Source: an uncultured Bacilli bacterium | GTDB lineage: Bacteria; Bacillota_I; Bacilli_A; RF39; UBA660 | Assembly (NCBI GenBank): GCA_934130265.1 | Contig: CAKOYC010000051.1 | Coordinates: forward strand, 1-7,691 | Direction of reading: 5' to 3' | DNA: 7,691 bases | Part shown: positions 1 through 6,337 of the stretch, one piece after another | Layout of the letters: the number at the start of each line of letters is the position of its first letter | Position numbering within the stretch: the first letter of the stretch is position 1 | Notes under the pieces: generated by a model | Database searches by the model: none | What the model was told of the DNA's origin: nothing | What the model saw: only the letters and a program-made list of their open reading frames with translations | Position numbers and translations under genes: made by a program

Positions 1-730
1 ACTTAGTACCTGCTACTAAAGAGGCCATCGAAAGAGATAATATCTCTTTACCTCTTAAGGCTCTTGGAACATTATTTTCTACTATTTGTCTTGCTAATTC
101 TTCAACTATAGCTGTTTTTCCAACTCCTGCTTCTCCTAATAGTAGTGGATTATTCTTAGTTCTTCTACAAAGTATTTCTACCATTCTTTTTAGTTCTGTT
201 TCTCTACCTATAACAGGATCTATTTCATTGGACATAATTCTTTTATTTAGATTAACGGAAAACTCTTCAATTAGTAATTTTTTATGTCCCGTTATTTTCT
301 TCTCTGTAAAGGAAGTAGAAAACTCTTGATATAGTCTATCTATATCTATATTCATACCCATTAATAGTCTAATAGCTATACCTTCTCCTTCTTCTAATAA
401 TGATAAGAATAACTCTGTAACTGACACTTCACTTTCTTTATTTTCTTTACTATTTAACATAGCTGTCTCTAGTACTCTTTTTAAAAGAGGGGTATATAAA
501 AACCAGTCATTGGTTGTCTTTCCTATTCCTACTACTCTTATTAATTCATCTTTAAATTTATCATATGTTAAACCTAATAGTTTTAAATGATTAGTTACTT
601 TTAACTCTTTCATTGATAGTATAGCTAATAGTAAATGTTCACTTCCTACATAAGGATGTTTTAAAGTTCTCATTTCTTTCCTAGCTAATACTAAGGCTTT
701 CTGAGCATCTTCACTAAATTTCGAAAACAT
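1..730 (-). CDS. clpC: ATP-dependent Clp protease ATP-binding subunit ClpC, N-terminal part (cut by window edge)
   Basis: My translation from the ATG at 730 gives 243 codons (MFSKFSEDAQKALVLARKEM...) that run off the low-coordinate edge, so the 3' part of this usually ~810-residue protein is missing. Residues 1-~145 form a double Clp N domain (EHLLLAI near 31-37; second repeat with YTPLLKRVLE near 79-88 and TELFLSLL near 105-112). Then come the start of the first AAA+ module (DPVIGRE at 171-177) and Walker A GEAGVGKT at 199-206; the more usual form is GEPGVGKT. Family role: cytoplasmic Hsp100 unfoldase that feeds substrates to ClpP. In Bacillus the N domain binds McsB-phosphorylated arginines through two acidic residues; aligned by eye, Glu31 and Glu106 keep these. 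The start is fixed by AAGGAGG 7 nt upstream. The fragment ends in AGTK, where family members continue with YRGEFE, so it is intact to the edge. ClpE or ClpB is less likely because there is no N-terminal zinc motif and the spacing is ClpC-like. Confidence 0.93.
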   Translation of the reverse strand, partial: MFSKFSEDAQKALVLARKEMRTLKHPYVGSEHLLLAILSMKELKVTNHLKLLGLTYDKFKDELIRVVGIGKTTNDWFLYTPLLKRVLETAMLNSKENKESEVSVTELFLSLLEEGEGIAIRLLMGMNIDIDRLYQEFSTSFTEKKITGHKKLLIEEFSVNLNKRIMSNEIDPVIGRETELKRMVEILCRRTKNNPLLLGEAGVGKTAIVEELARQIVENNVPRALRGKEILSLSMASLVAGTK

Positions 731-754
731 TTTATTTCCTCCTTGTATACTTAT

Positions 755-784
755 ATTTTAACGAGAAGGAATATGGTTAAGCAA
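755..784 (-). promoter_or_regulatory. Candidate sigma-A promoter for clpC
   Basis: On the minus strand, TTGCTT (784-779) is followed after 18 nt by TAAAAT (760-755), and the AAGGAGG ribosome site begins about 11 nt downstream. The -10 matches consensus at 5 of 6 positions and the -35 at 3 of 6. It lies between the terminator of the preceding gene and clpC, where a promoter is expected. The resulting leader would be very short. No CIRCE element (TTAGCACTC-N9-GAGTGCTAA) is visible. Confidence 0.45.
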
Positions 785-809
785 TTACTTTAAGACCAAA
801 AAAAGTGAC

Positions 810-840
810 AAAAAAAACTAGTTCTTAATGTGAACTAGTT
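810..840 (-). terminator. Intrinsic terminator after the 180-aa surface protein gene
   Basis: On the minus strand, AACTAGTTC (840-832), a 7-nt loop and GAACTAGTT (824-816) form a perfect 9-bp stem, and the T-run (817-810) begins inside the last stem positions. The hairpin starts on the last base of the gene's TAA stop. It separates this gene from clpC, so clpC should have its own promoter. Confidence 0.85.
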
Positions 841-1382
841 TAATCAACTTGCTCAGTAGCTTCTACTCTTATTCTACTGTAGAAAGATTTTGCCATAACA
901 TCGTTTGTAGCATCTAAGTTTAACCATAAACGAAATTCAAAGCTTTGAGTAGTATTACCTGCTATTGAATAAGAACCTAATTTATTGCTACTAGTTGATA
1001 GTTTCCCATTTGATACTGATGTCCCATCTTTCTTTAAATCATATGATAAGAAGCTATGAGTGAAGGTTGCACAATCAGTACAATCACTATCATCATCTAG
1101 ATAAACATCATATGTTATAGTTCTAGTACCAGTATTTTTTAAGGTAAAGGTATAAGGTGTATTATTAAGTCCATCACTATCTTCTTGAGGAGCTACTTTA
1201 GTAAGGGCAATAGTTGAAGTACCTTCAGTATAATCAAGTTGAAGGTTTTTAGCTATTAAGGTTATATTTTTATCTCCTCTTAAAGTCATTTTAGCTAGAG
1301 CAAAACTTATACCTATAAAGATAACTATTAATATAAAAAGACTAATAATTATAAGTTTTTTGTTATTATCAATTTTCTTCAT
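840..1382 (-). CDS. Small membrane-anchored or secreted beta-rich protein, function unknown
   Basis: A 180-residue protein that I cannot assign to a named gene. Residues 1-9 are basic and polar (MKKIDNNKK), residues 10-30 form one hydrophobic segment ending in ALA, and the rest is polar and rich in Thr, Ser and Asp. This is the pattern of a signal peptide (cleavage possible after Ala30) or an N-terminal anchor with the bulk outside the cell. The exterior part has alternating short strands (YTFTLKNTGTRTITYDVYL at 77-95; SFEFRLWLNL at 147-156; SFYSRIRVEA at 166-175), suggesting an Ig-like or TasA/camelysin-like beta sandwich. That resemblance is my inference from pattern only. A CxxC pair (Cys101, Cys104) sits in an acidic loop and could form a disulfide or bind metal. 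There is no LPxTG motif. The ATG at 1382 has a GAGGG ribosome site about 8 nt upstream. The gene follows two hairpins and is closed by a strong terminator. No confident promoter was found, so it may depend partly on readthrough from the transporter gene. Confidence 0.8.
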   Translation of the reverse strand: MKKIDNNKKLIIISLFILIVIFIGISFALAKMTLRGDKNITLIAKNLQLDYTEGTSTIALTKVAPQEDSDGLNNTPYTFTLKNTGTRTITYDVYLDDDSDCTDCATFTHSFLSYDLKKDGTSVSNGKLSTSSNKLGSYSIAGNTTQSFEFRLWLNLDATNDVMAKSFYSRIRVEATEQVD

Positions 1383-1428
1383 TATTTATCCCTCACTTTA
1401 TTATCTATAATATAGTTTATCTCTTATT

Positions 1429-1460
1429 AAAAAAAAGAAAGGCTTTTATGCTATATAAGC
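1429..1460 (-). terminator. Second hairpin with T-run between transporter and surface-protein genes
   Basis: On the minus strand, GCTTATAT (1460-1453), loop AGC and ATAAAAGC (1449-1442) pair with one mismatch in 8. They are followed by CTTTC and a run of eight T (1436-1429). This could be a back-up terminator after the hairpin at 1474-1500. An alternative, mutually exclusive fold is a perfect 6-bp inverted repeat, TATGCT-ATATA-AGCATA (1447-1463), which could instead be an operator for the 180-aa gene. The stem is weak and AT-rich. Confidence 0.4.
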
Positions 1461-1473
1461 ATATCATAGAGTT

Positions 1474-1500
1474 AAAAAAAAGAGAAGAATCTCTTTTTTA
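1474..1500 (-). terminator. AT-rich terminator hairpin at the stop of the transporter gene
   Basis: On the minus strand, AAAAAAGAGA (1499-1490), loop TTCT and TCTCTTTTTT (1485-1476) form a perfect 10-bp stem, with two further T. The stem begins inside the TAA stop codon. Because the stem ends are A-run and T-run, it has terminator-like form on both strands. Only 2 of the 10 pairs are G-C, so termination may be incomplete. Confidence 0.6.
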
Positions 1501-3084
1501 AATTAGTACTAATATTGTAAATATTATAAATGCAACTACAACTAGTTCTAATAATATTTTCCAAATATATTTTAACCAATCTTTATAAGGTACTTTTAAG
1601 TAAGCAAGTGTTACCATTAATGGAATACTTGTAGGTGCTACTAATGTAACAATACCATATAATGCTTGGAAGATAACTGAGATTAATGGATATGTATCTG
1701 TAGCAGTTACTACACTTACAAAATAAGGTAAAACGCTATAGAAGGCATATGTTGGATCTCCGTTAATTATACTTGAAATAATTACTACTAATCCTGTTGT
1801 AAATACATTGAATCCTTTTGTTAGTCCTAATAATGCTTTATATATTACTAATTGATAAGGATTATAAGTTGTAAGTACTAATATTAAGTAAATTACAAAT
1901 ACAATAAATGCAGGTAATAATGCTTTTCTTAGTCCTTCACTAAATCCTACTATCATATCATCCCAAGTTATTTTATATACATATTTAATAACAACTAAGG
2001 CTAGTAATAATAAAACTATTACTTCTGTTAATGTCCAGCTACCAAAAGCAGGAATAGTACTTCCTAATAGTTTACCGAATACTGGGAAACTAGTATTTAA
2101 TGCTTTAGTAATTCCTGTAAAGAATTTAGCCTTTACTCCAAAGCTACCAATTAATACAATAACAGTAAGTAAAGCTACAATACCATCTAAGATGATATAA
2201 GCTTTTTTGTTAGACTTCTTAGCAAATAGAATAATATTTATTATTACTAATAGTGCTAATAGAGCAACATAAGCTGGAACACTAAATCCTGTAACAGCTG
2301 TTTTAACATCTTCAAAAAGATTTACATTGAATGAATTAGTCCAAGTAATAAATCCTAAAATAGTAACTAATAATACTAAATCAAGAATAACTACTAATGG
2401 CCAATTCTTCTTTTGCTTCTTGTCATGTTTAACAACTTCTGGAATATAGCTCTTTTCATCACTTGATGATTTTGTACTCTCTTTCTTTCCAAATTTCAAA
2501 ACATTAATTAGTAAGATTACTAATCCTAGAACAAGTAAGATTATTCTAGTCCAGATTTGAGTAGTTGGTTTTACTGATAAGTATTGTTGTAACATTTGAG
2601 TTGTATTATATGCAAATGTAGTTCCCATTAATCCAACAGCAACACTACCAGCAGTTACAGCAGTAGCAGCTAATTTATTATATCCTAGCATTAATACTAG
2701 AGAAATAACAAATGGGAATAACATTAATAGTGCAAGTTGCATTCCACAGAATGATGTTAAAATAGCAAATAAAGAAGCAATTATTATAATACAAATATGT
2801 TCTTTACCTTTGAACTTCTTAACAATAGCATCTAATACTTTTCTATATGCTCCAACTTTTACTAATACTCCATAGAATCCACCAATTGCTAGAATAAATA
2901 ATGAAGCATAACCAAAATATCCTAATACAGTATTTTGATAAGATACTAAATCAAATATTCCAACTTGTGATCTACCAATCTCAGAATAACTTGATTGATA
3001 AGTAGCAGCTGGTAAAATCCATGTCAAAAGCACAAATACAAATAGTGTAATTAAACTAACTTTCAATGCATTATGTTTTTTCAT
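1498..3084 (-). CDS. YfcC/DcuC-like multi-spanning membrane transporter
   Basis: A 528-residue, very hydrophobic inner-membrane protein with about 12-13 predicted spans. By eye these lie near residues 8-28, 54-75, 96-134, 137-157, 179-197, 228-248, 270-287, 297-315, 353-370, 388-406, 425-441, 465-490 and 508-527. A charged loop rich in Lys, Ser and Glu at 198-227 separates two halves. The C-terminal part APTSIPLMVTLAYLKVPYKDW (483-503) and the central ITWDDMIVGFSEGLRKALLPA (372-392) resemble the YfcC family. That family is related to C4-dicarboxylate carriers (DcuC) and ArcD-type basic amino acid exchangers, and length fits (about 460-530). The substrate cannot be read from the sequence; a carboxylate, an amino acid or a small peptide is possible. 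The ATG at 3084 has AAGGAGA about 8 nt upstream. The gene has its own promoter at 3110-3138 and a hairpin at its stop, so it is probably its own transcription unit, perhaps with leakage into the 180-aa gene. Confidence 0.85.
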   Translation of the reverse strand: MKKHNALKVSLITLFVFVLLTWILPAATYQSSYSEIGRSQVGIFDLVSYQNTVLGYFGYASLFILAIGGFYGVLVKVGAYRKVLDAIVKKFKGKEHICIIIIASLFAILTSFCGMQLALLMLFPFVISLVLMLGYNKLAATAVTAGSVAVGLMGTTFAYNTTQMLQQYLSVKPTTQIWTRIILLVLGLVILLINVLKFGKKESTKSSSDEKSYIPEVVKHDKKQKKNWPLVVILDLVLLVTILGFITWTNSFNVNLFEDVKTAVTGFSVPAYVALLALLVIINIILFAKKSNKKAYIILDGIVALLTVIVLIGSFGVKAKFFTGITKALNTSFPVFGKLLGSTIPAFGSWTLTEVIVLLLLALVVIKYVYKITWDDMIVGFSEGLRKALLPAFIVFVIYLILVLTTYNPYQLVIYKALLGLTKGFNVFTTGLVVIISSIINGDPTYAFYSVLPYFVSVVTATDTYPLISVIFQALYGIVTLVAPTSIPLMVTLAYLKVPYKDWLKYIWKILLELVVVAFIIFTILVLI

Positions 3085-3109
3085 AATTTTCTTCTCCTTC
3101 CATATATTA

Positions 3110-3138
3110 ATTATACGAATAATAACTTTGTTTTACAA
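3110..3138 (-). promoter_or_regulatory. Sigma-A-type promoter of the transporter gene
   Basis: On the minus strand, TTGTAA (3138-3133), a 17-nt spacer and a perfect TATAAT (3115-3110). It lies directly after the stop codon of the amidotransferase-like gene. Transcription would start around 3103, leaving a leader of about 20 nt with the AAGGAGA ribosome site. This leader is too short for a riboswitch or T-box. Two A-tracts lie just upstream. Confidence 0.75.
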
Positions 3139-3142
3139 GCAA

Positions 3143-3739
3143 TTAGCGATTTTTTTTGTGAATTTTTTGTGAAAAACATTTAGTAAAAAAGGTATTAAAT
3201 ATTCTTCTTGATGACTCATCAGTTTCATACAAACTCTCTGGATGCCATTGTAATCCTAAGAAGAATGGATGATTTTTCAACTCTATTGCTTCAATACAAT
3301 TATCTAAACTTCTAGCACTGACATATAAGGATGATAATTTAGGGATATAGTCATTATGTCTAGAGTTAACAAATATTTCTTGTTTTTGTACTATATCATA
3401 AAGAAAACTATTTCTTTTAATAGATACTAAGTGTTCACCACCATTGTGATTCAATATCTTTTTAGTAATATCTTTCTCTTCACCTAGTAGAAAAGCTGAC
3501 ATCTCTTGCATTCCAAGACATACTCCTAGTATTGGTATATTATTTTCTTTAGCATATTTTATTAATTTAATATCTTCACTATACCAGCCATCTCCTCCCG
3601 GTAAATAAAATCCATCATATTTAGAATAATCTGTTTCATTCTTAGGACTAAATATTTCATAATTAATATTTTCTTTCTCAAAGGGAATAAGTTTAAACTC
3701 ATCAGTTCGATAAACAATTCCAATTAATATATCTTTCAT
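3143..3739 (-). CDS. Class I glutamine amidotransferase-like hydrolase (peptidase C26 / PuuD-like)
   Basis: A 198-residue cytoplasmic protein with the class I amidotransferase fold. It has a YLPGGDGW segment (45-52), the nucleophile elbow GVCLGMQ with Cys74, and LQWHPE with His166 and Glu168, so the Cys-His-Glu triad is complete. VNSRHND (124-130) lies where gamma-glutamyl-GABA hydrolases have the VNSxHHQ-like segment. These relatives (PuuD, peptidase C26) cleave gamma-glutamyl amides or peptides; the true substrate here is unknown. At about 198 residues it is shorter than typical PuuD (~250). I prefer the ATG at 3739 over the in-frame GTG at 3745, because that GTG is part of the ribosome site GAGGTG. 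It lies between lysS, ending in a terminator-like hairpin, and the transporter, with a 58-nt gap on the transporter side. It could belong with the transporter in using a gamma-glutamyl compound, but that is inference. The Lys-rich tail (HKKNR) comes from a tandem DNA repeat. A folate gamma-glutamyl hydrolase or an amidotransferase partner subunit is also possible. Confidence 0.85.
   Translation of the reverse strand: MKDILIGIVYRTDEFKLIPFEKENINYEIFSPKNETDYSKYDGFYLPGGDGWYSEDIKLIKYAKENNIPILGVCLGMQEMSAFLLGEEKDITKKILNHNGGEHLVSIKRNSFLYDIVQKQEIFVNSRHNDYIPKLSSLYVSARSLDNCIEAIELKNHPFFLGLQWHPESLYETDESSRRIFNTFFTKCFSQKIHKKNR
3152..3173 (-). repeat. Two tandem 11-bp repeats with A-tracts
   Basis: TTCACAAAAAA occurs twice in direct succession on the minus strand (3173-3163 and 3162-3152). 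It lies inside the 3' end of the amidotransferase-like gene, where it encodes the lysine-rich tail, and about 14 nt upstream of the transporter -35 box. The spacing is close to one helical turn, so the A-tracts are roughly in phase. This may be an UP-like or bent-DNA element, or just low-complexity coding sequence. Confidence 0.55.
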
Positions 3740-3742
3740 ATA

Positions 3743-3748
3743 CACCTC
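3743..3748 (-). promoter_or_regulatory. Ribosome binding site that decides the amidotransferase start
   Basis: GAGGTG on the minus strand matches the complement of the 16S 3' end. It lies 3 nt before the ATG at 3739 (5 nt from the end of GAGG). It includes the GTG at 3745 that would otherwise give a start two codons longer. A ribosome cannot use the same bases as both binding site and start codon, which favours the ATG. Confidence 0.75.
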
Positions 3749-3763
3749 ACTATTATATAGTAT

Positions 3764-3790
3764 AAAAAAAGAAGAAAATTAATTCCTCCT
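3764..3790 (-). terminator. Intrinsic terminator at the end of lysS
   Basis: On the minus strand, AGGAGGAA (3790-3783), loop TTAATT and TTCTTCTT (3776-3769) form an 8-bp stem with two G-U pairs, followed by five T (3768-3764). It overlaps the TAG stop of lysS. The 5' arm looks like a strong ribosome site, but no start codon follows at a usable distance, so a terminator is the better reading. The stem is not very stable, so some readthrough into the next gene is likely. Confidence 0.6.
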
Positions 3791-5699
3791 AATATAGTTT
3801 AGCACCAGCTGGTATATATTCATCTATCATTAATAAATGTAGTTTTTCTTCCTCTTCTTCAGTATGAACAGCACTTAAAAGCATTCCACAAGAATCTATT
3901 CCCATCATTTTACGAGGTGGTAAATTAGTAATTGCTACTAAAGTTTTACCAATTAATTCTTCTGGTTCATAGTAAGCATGAATACCACTAAGAATTATTC
4001 TATCTGTTCCTGTTCCATCATCTAAAGTAAATTGTAATAGTTTTTTACTTTTAGGTACTGCTACACAGTCTTTAACTTTTACTGCTCTAAAATCACATTT
4101 ACTAAAGGTATCAAAATCAACATAATCAGTAAATAATGGTTCTATTTGAACTTTAGAAAAGTCTATTACTTCTTTCTTCTTTTCGGAAATTATCTCTTTC
4201 TTTACTGTTTCTGTTCCATTTAATGGCTTCATAGTTGGGAATAATATTACATCTCTAATAGATTCTGATTCTGTAAATAACATTACTAATCTATCTATTC
4301 CATAACCAACTCCACCAGCAGGAGGCATTCCATATTCTAATGCTTCAATAAAGTCCATATCAATATCATTAGCTTCATCATTACCTAAATCTTTTTCTTT
4401 TAATTGTTCTTCAAATCTTGCTAACTGATCAATTGGGTCATTTAATTCTGTATAAGCATTAGCAAATTCACGACCAGCAATAAATAATTCAAATCTATCA
4501 ACAAATCTAGGATCTTCCGGATTTTTCTTAGTAAGTGGTGATATTTCTACTGGATGTCCATATAAGAATGTTGGTTGGATTAATGTTTCTTCTACATACT
4601 TTTCAAAGAATAAATTAATAATGTGACCAACACTTTTCTCGTGTTCTTCTACAACTATTTGATGTTCTCTTGCTAATTCTAAAGCTTCTTCAACAGTCAT
4701 TTCTTTTTTGAAATCTATTCCTGTTTTTTCTTTAATAGCATCAACCATACTTATTCTCTTCCATGGTCCTTCTAGATTTATCTCATAACCATACCAATTA
4801 TAAGTCATCTTACCAATTACATCTTTTGCAATAGTTTGATACATATTTTCTGTTAAGTCCATCATTCCATTTAAGTCACTATAAGCTAAATAAGCTTCCA
4901 TTAAGGTAAATTCTGGATTATGTTTTAAGTCCATTCCTTCGTTTCTAAATACACGTCCTATTTCATAAACAGCTTCCATACCACCTACTAATAGTCTTTT
5001 TAATGGTAACTCTAAGGCTATTCTTAAGTACATATCTAAGTCTTGAGCATTATGATGTGTAACAAATGGTTTAGCACTAGCTCCTGTAAGTAATGTTGAT
5101 AAAACTGGTGTTTCTACTTCAGTAAATCCTTGATTATCCATAAAGTTTTGGATACATCTAATAATCTTTGGACGTAAGAAAGCTACTCTTCTTGTATCAT
5201 CATTCATTATTAAATCAACATAACGTCTTCTATATCTTTCTTCTTTATCAGTTAAACCATGAAATTTTTCTGGTAGTGGTTTTAAGGCTTTTACTAAAGG
5301 AGTATATTCTAAACATTTAATAGTTACTTCTCCTGTTTTAGTTTTCATTATTTTTCCACGAACACCAACTATGTCTCCAATATCTGCTGTTTTAAACAAG
5401 GTATAATTGTCTTCTCCTATATCATTAATTGATATATATATTTGAATAGGTCCTGTCTTATCTTTGATAGTACAAAATGATGCTTTACCCATTTTTCTAA
5501 TAAACATAATTCTACCAGCTACAGTAGCTTCATCTGTCATACTTTCAAAAGCATCATGTTCTACATCTTTATATTTATCTTTTATATCGTTAGCAAAAGC
5601 TGTTCTTTTAAAACTATGTCCAAATGGGTCTAGTCCTAATTCTTTTATTTTTTCAGCTTTTTCACGTCTTACAATTTCTTGTTCTGTTAATTCTCGCAT
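3789..5699 (-). CDS. lysS: Class II lysyl-tRNA synthetase with C-terminal tRNA-binding domain
   Basis: Charges tRNA-Lys with lysine using ATP, in the cytoplasm. The protein has 636 residues; plain bacterial LysRS has about 490-505. From the N end: a basic helix (1-~45), an OB-fold anticodon-binding domain (~57-135, with VAGRIMFIRKMG at 60-71), then the class II catalytic core. The core has motif 1 around FTEVETPVLSTLLTGA (192-207), motif 2 FRNEGMDLKHNPEFTLMEAY (251-270) and motif 3 GVGYGIDRLVML (463-474). After a charged linker (~498-515), residues ~525-636 form a second OB-fold of the EMAP-II/Trbp111 type (FDFDTFSK-like start, LPPRKMMGIDSCGMLLSA at 593-610). That domain is best known as the MetRS C-terminal appendage and binds tRNA without sequence specificity. 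The ATG at 5699 has GAGGAGG 6 nt upstream, inside the end of the RDD gene; the two genes overlap by 13 nt in different frames, so translation is probably coupled. The catalytic motifs look intact. Confidence 0.97.
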   Translation of the reverse strand: MRELTEQEIVRREKAEKIKELGLDPFGHSFKRTAFANDIKDKYKDVEHDAFESMTDEATVAGRIMFIRKMGKASFCTIKDKTGPIQIYISINDIGEDNYTLFKTADIGDIVGVRGKIMKTKTGEVTIKCLEYTPLVKALKPLPEKFHGLTDKEERYRRRYVDLIMNDDTRRVAFLRPKIIRCIQNFMDNQGFTEVETPVLSTLLTGASAKPFVTHHNAQDLDMYLRIALELPLKRLLVGGMEAVYEIGRVFRNEGMDLKHNPEFTLMEAYLAYSDLNGMMDLTENMYQTIAKDVIGKMTYNWYGYEINLEGPWKRISMVDAIKEKTGIDFKKEMTVEEALELAREHQIVVEEHEKSVGHIINLFFEKYVEETLIQPTFLYGHPVEISPLTKKNPEDPRFVDRFELFIAGREFANAYTELNDPIDQLARFEEQLKEKDLGNDEANDIDMDFIEALEYGMPPAGGVGYGIDRLVMLFTESESIRDVILFPTMKPLNGTETVKKEIISEKKKEVIDFSKVQIEPLFTDYVDFDTFSKCDFRAVKVKDCVAVPKSKKLLQFTLDDGTGTDRIILSGIHAYYEPEELIGKTLVAITNLPPRKMMGIDSCGMLLSAVHTEEEEEKLHLLMIDEYIPAGAKLY

Positions 5700-6337
5700 A
5701 ATTTTTCCTCCTCTTTATTTAAAACGGTATTTGTACAAACCACTTCTGTTTTGGCTACCATATCATGAAGACCTTGTCTTTCTTTAGTAAATGCTACTAA
5801 AAAGAAACTAATTATTAATATACTATATTGTATAAGGTTTAGCAAACTATTAGTAGCTAGATAAGTATCTTTATCAAGGAATAAGATGGTACAAAAACCA
5901 ATAATACTTACTAAAGTACCTTGTAATATCATTGTTCTAAATAATAAATCATTCATTGTTAGTTCTTTATCTTTATCTTTTTTCTGAATTTTTATTTTCA
6001 TCATTTTTTTACCAATAGATTGTCCATCATTTTTATATACATATAAAACGTAATATAAAAGAGAAATTGCTATACTTACAAGAGTTATTATTCCTGTTTG
6101 TTTAGCTATATCATAATTAATATCTACTAACTGATTAACATATTCTTGCATAGTTATCTTCCCTGCTGTATAGTTCTCTACTATTTTTACCTGTTGATCA
6201 TATAGTTTATCTATACTACTATTTGTAGGGATTATAGCAGTTACTAAACTTGTAATAAATGATACTAATATTAAGTCTATCATAAAAGCTACAAATCTTT
6301 GAGAAAATAGTGCTTTTAAATGTTGTTCTTTCTTCAT
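5687..6337 (-). CDS. RDD-family integral membrane protein
   Basis: A 216-residue membrane protein with the family's marker residues. The first span begins with RFVAFMIDL (14-22; Arg14 and Asp21), the central loop has GQSIGKKMMKIKI (105-117), and the end of the last span has RQGLHDMVAKTEVV (187-200). Predicted spans are about 14-37, 81-101, 137-155 and 168-184. A ~40-residue stretch (38-80), probably outside the membrane, separates spans 1 and 2. RDD proteins are widespread and mostly of unknown role; some have been linked to ion or osmolyte transport, but nothing here shows a substrate. The ATG at 6337 overlaps the TGA stop of dus (ATGA) and has AAGGAG about 8 nt upstream. The 3' end overlaps lysS by 13 nt. 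This tight packing puts it in one transcript with dus and lysS, where it looks like an inserted passenger gene. Confidence 0.88.
   Translation of the reverse strand: MKKEQHLKALFSQRFVAFMIDLILVSFITSLVTAIIPTNSSIDKLYDQQVKIVENYTAGKITMQEYVNQLVDINYDIAKQTGIITLVSIAISLLYYVLYVYKNDGQSIGKKMMKIKIQKKDKDKELTMNDLLFRTMILQGTLVSIIGFCTILFLDKDTYLATNSLLNLIQYSILIISFFLVAFTKERQGLHDMVAKTEVVCTNTVLNKEEEKLCEN

Noticed and set aside
3085..3142. Riboswitch or T-box leader for the transporter
   Set aside because: The promoter lies so close to the gene that the leader would be only about 20 nt, far too short for either.
3143..3745. GTG start at 3745 for the amidotransferase-like gene
   Set aside because: The GTG is part of the GAGGTG ribosome site serving the ATG at 3739, so the longer start is unlikely.
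3740..3763. TATAAT-like -10 box just upstream of the amidotransferase-like gene
   Set aside because: The matching -35 position falls in the T-rich terminator and has no consensus, and the start of transcription would fall on the ribosome site.
5464..5787. Plus-strand open frame of 107 codons
   Set aside because: It lies opposite the start of lysS and the end of the RDD gene, has no ribosome site or family resemblance, and is explained as the antisense shadow of conserved coding sequence.
6334..6336. Possible Mycoplasma-type genetic code (TGA as tryptophan)
   Set aside because: dusB ends at its normal family length on this TGA, which overlaps the next start codon, and tryptophan codons checked (for example in dusB and the transporter) are TGG.
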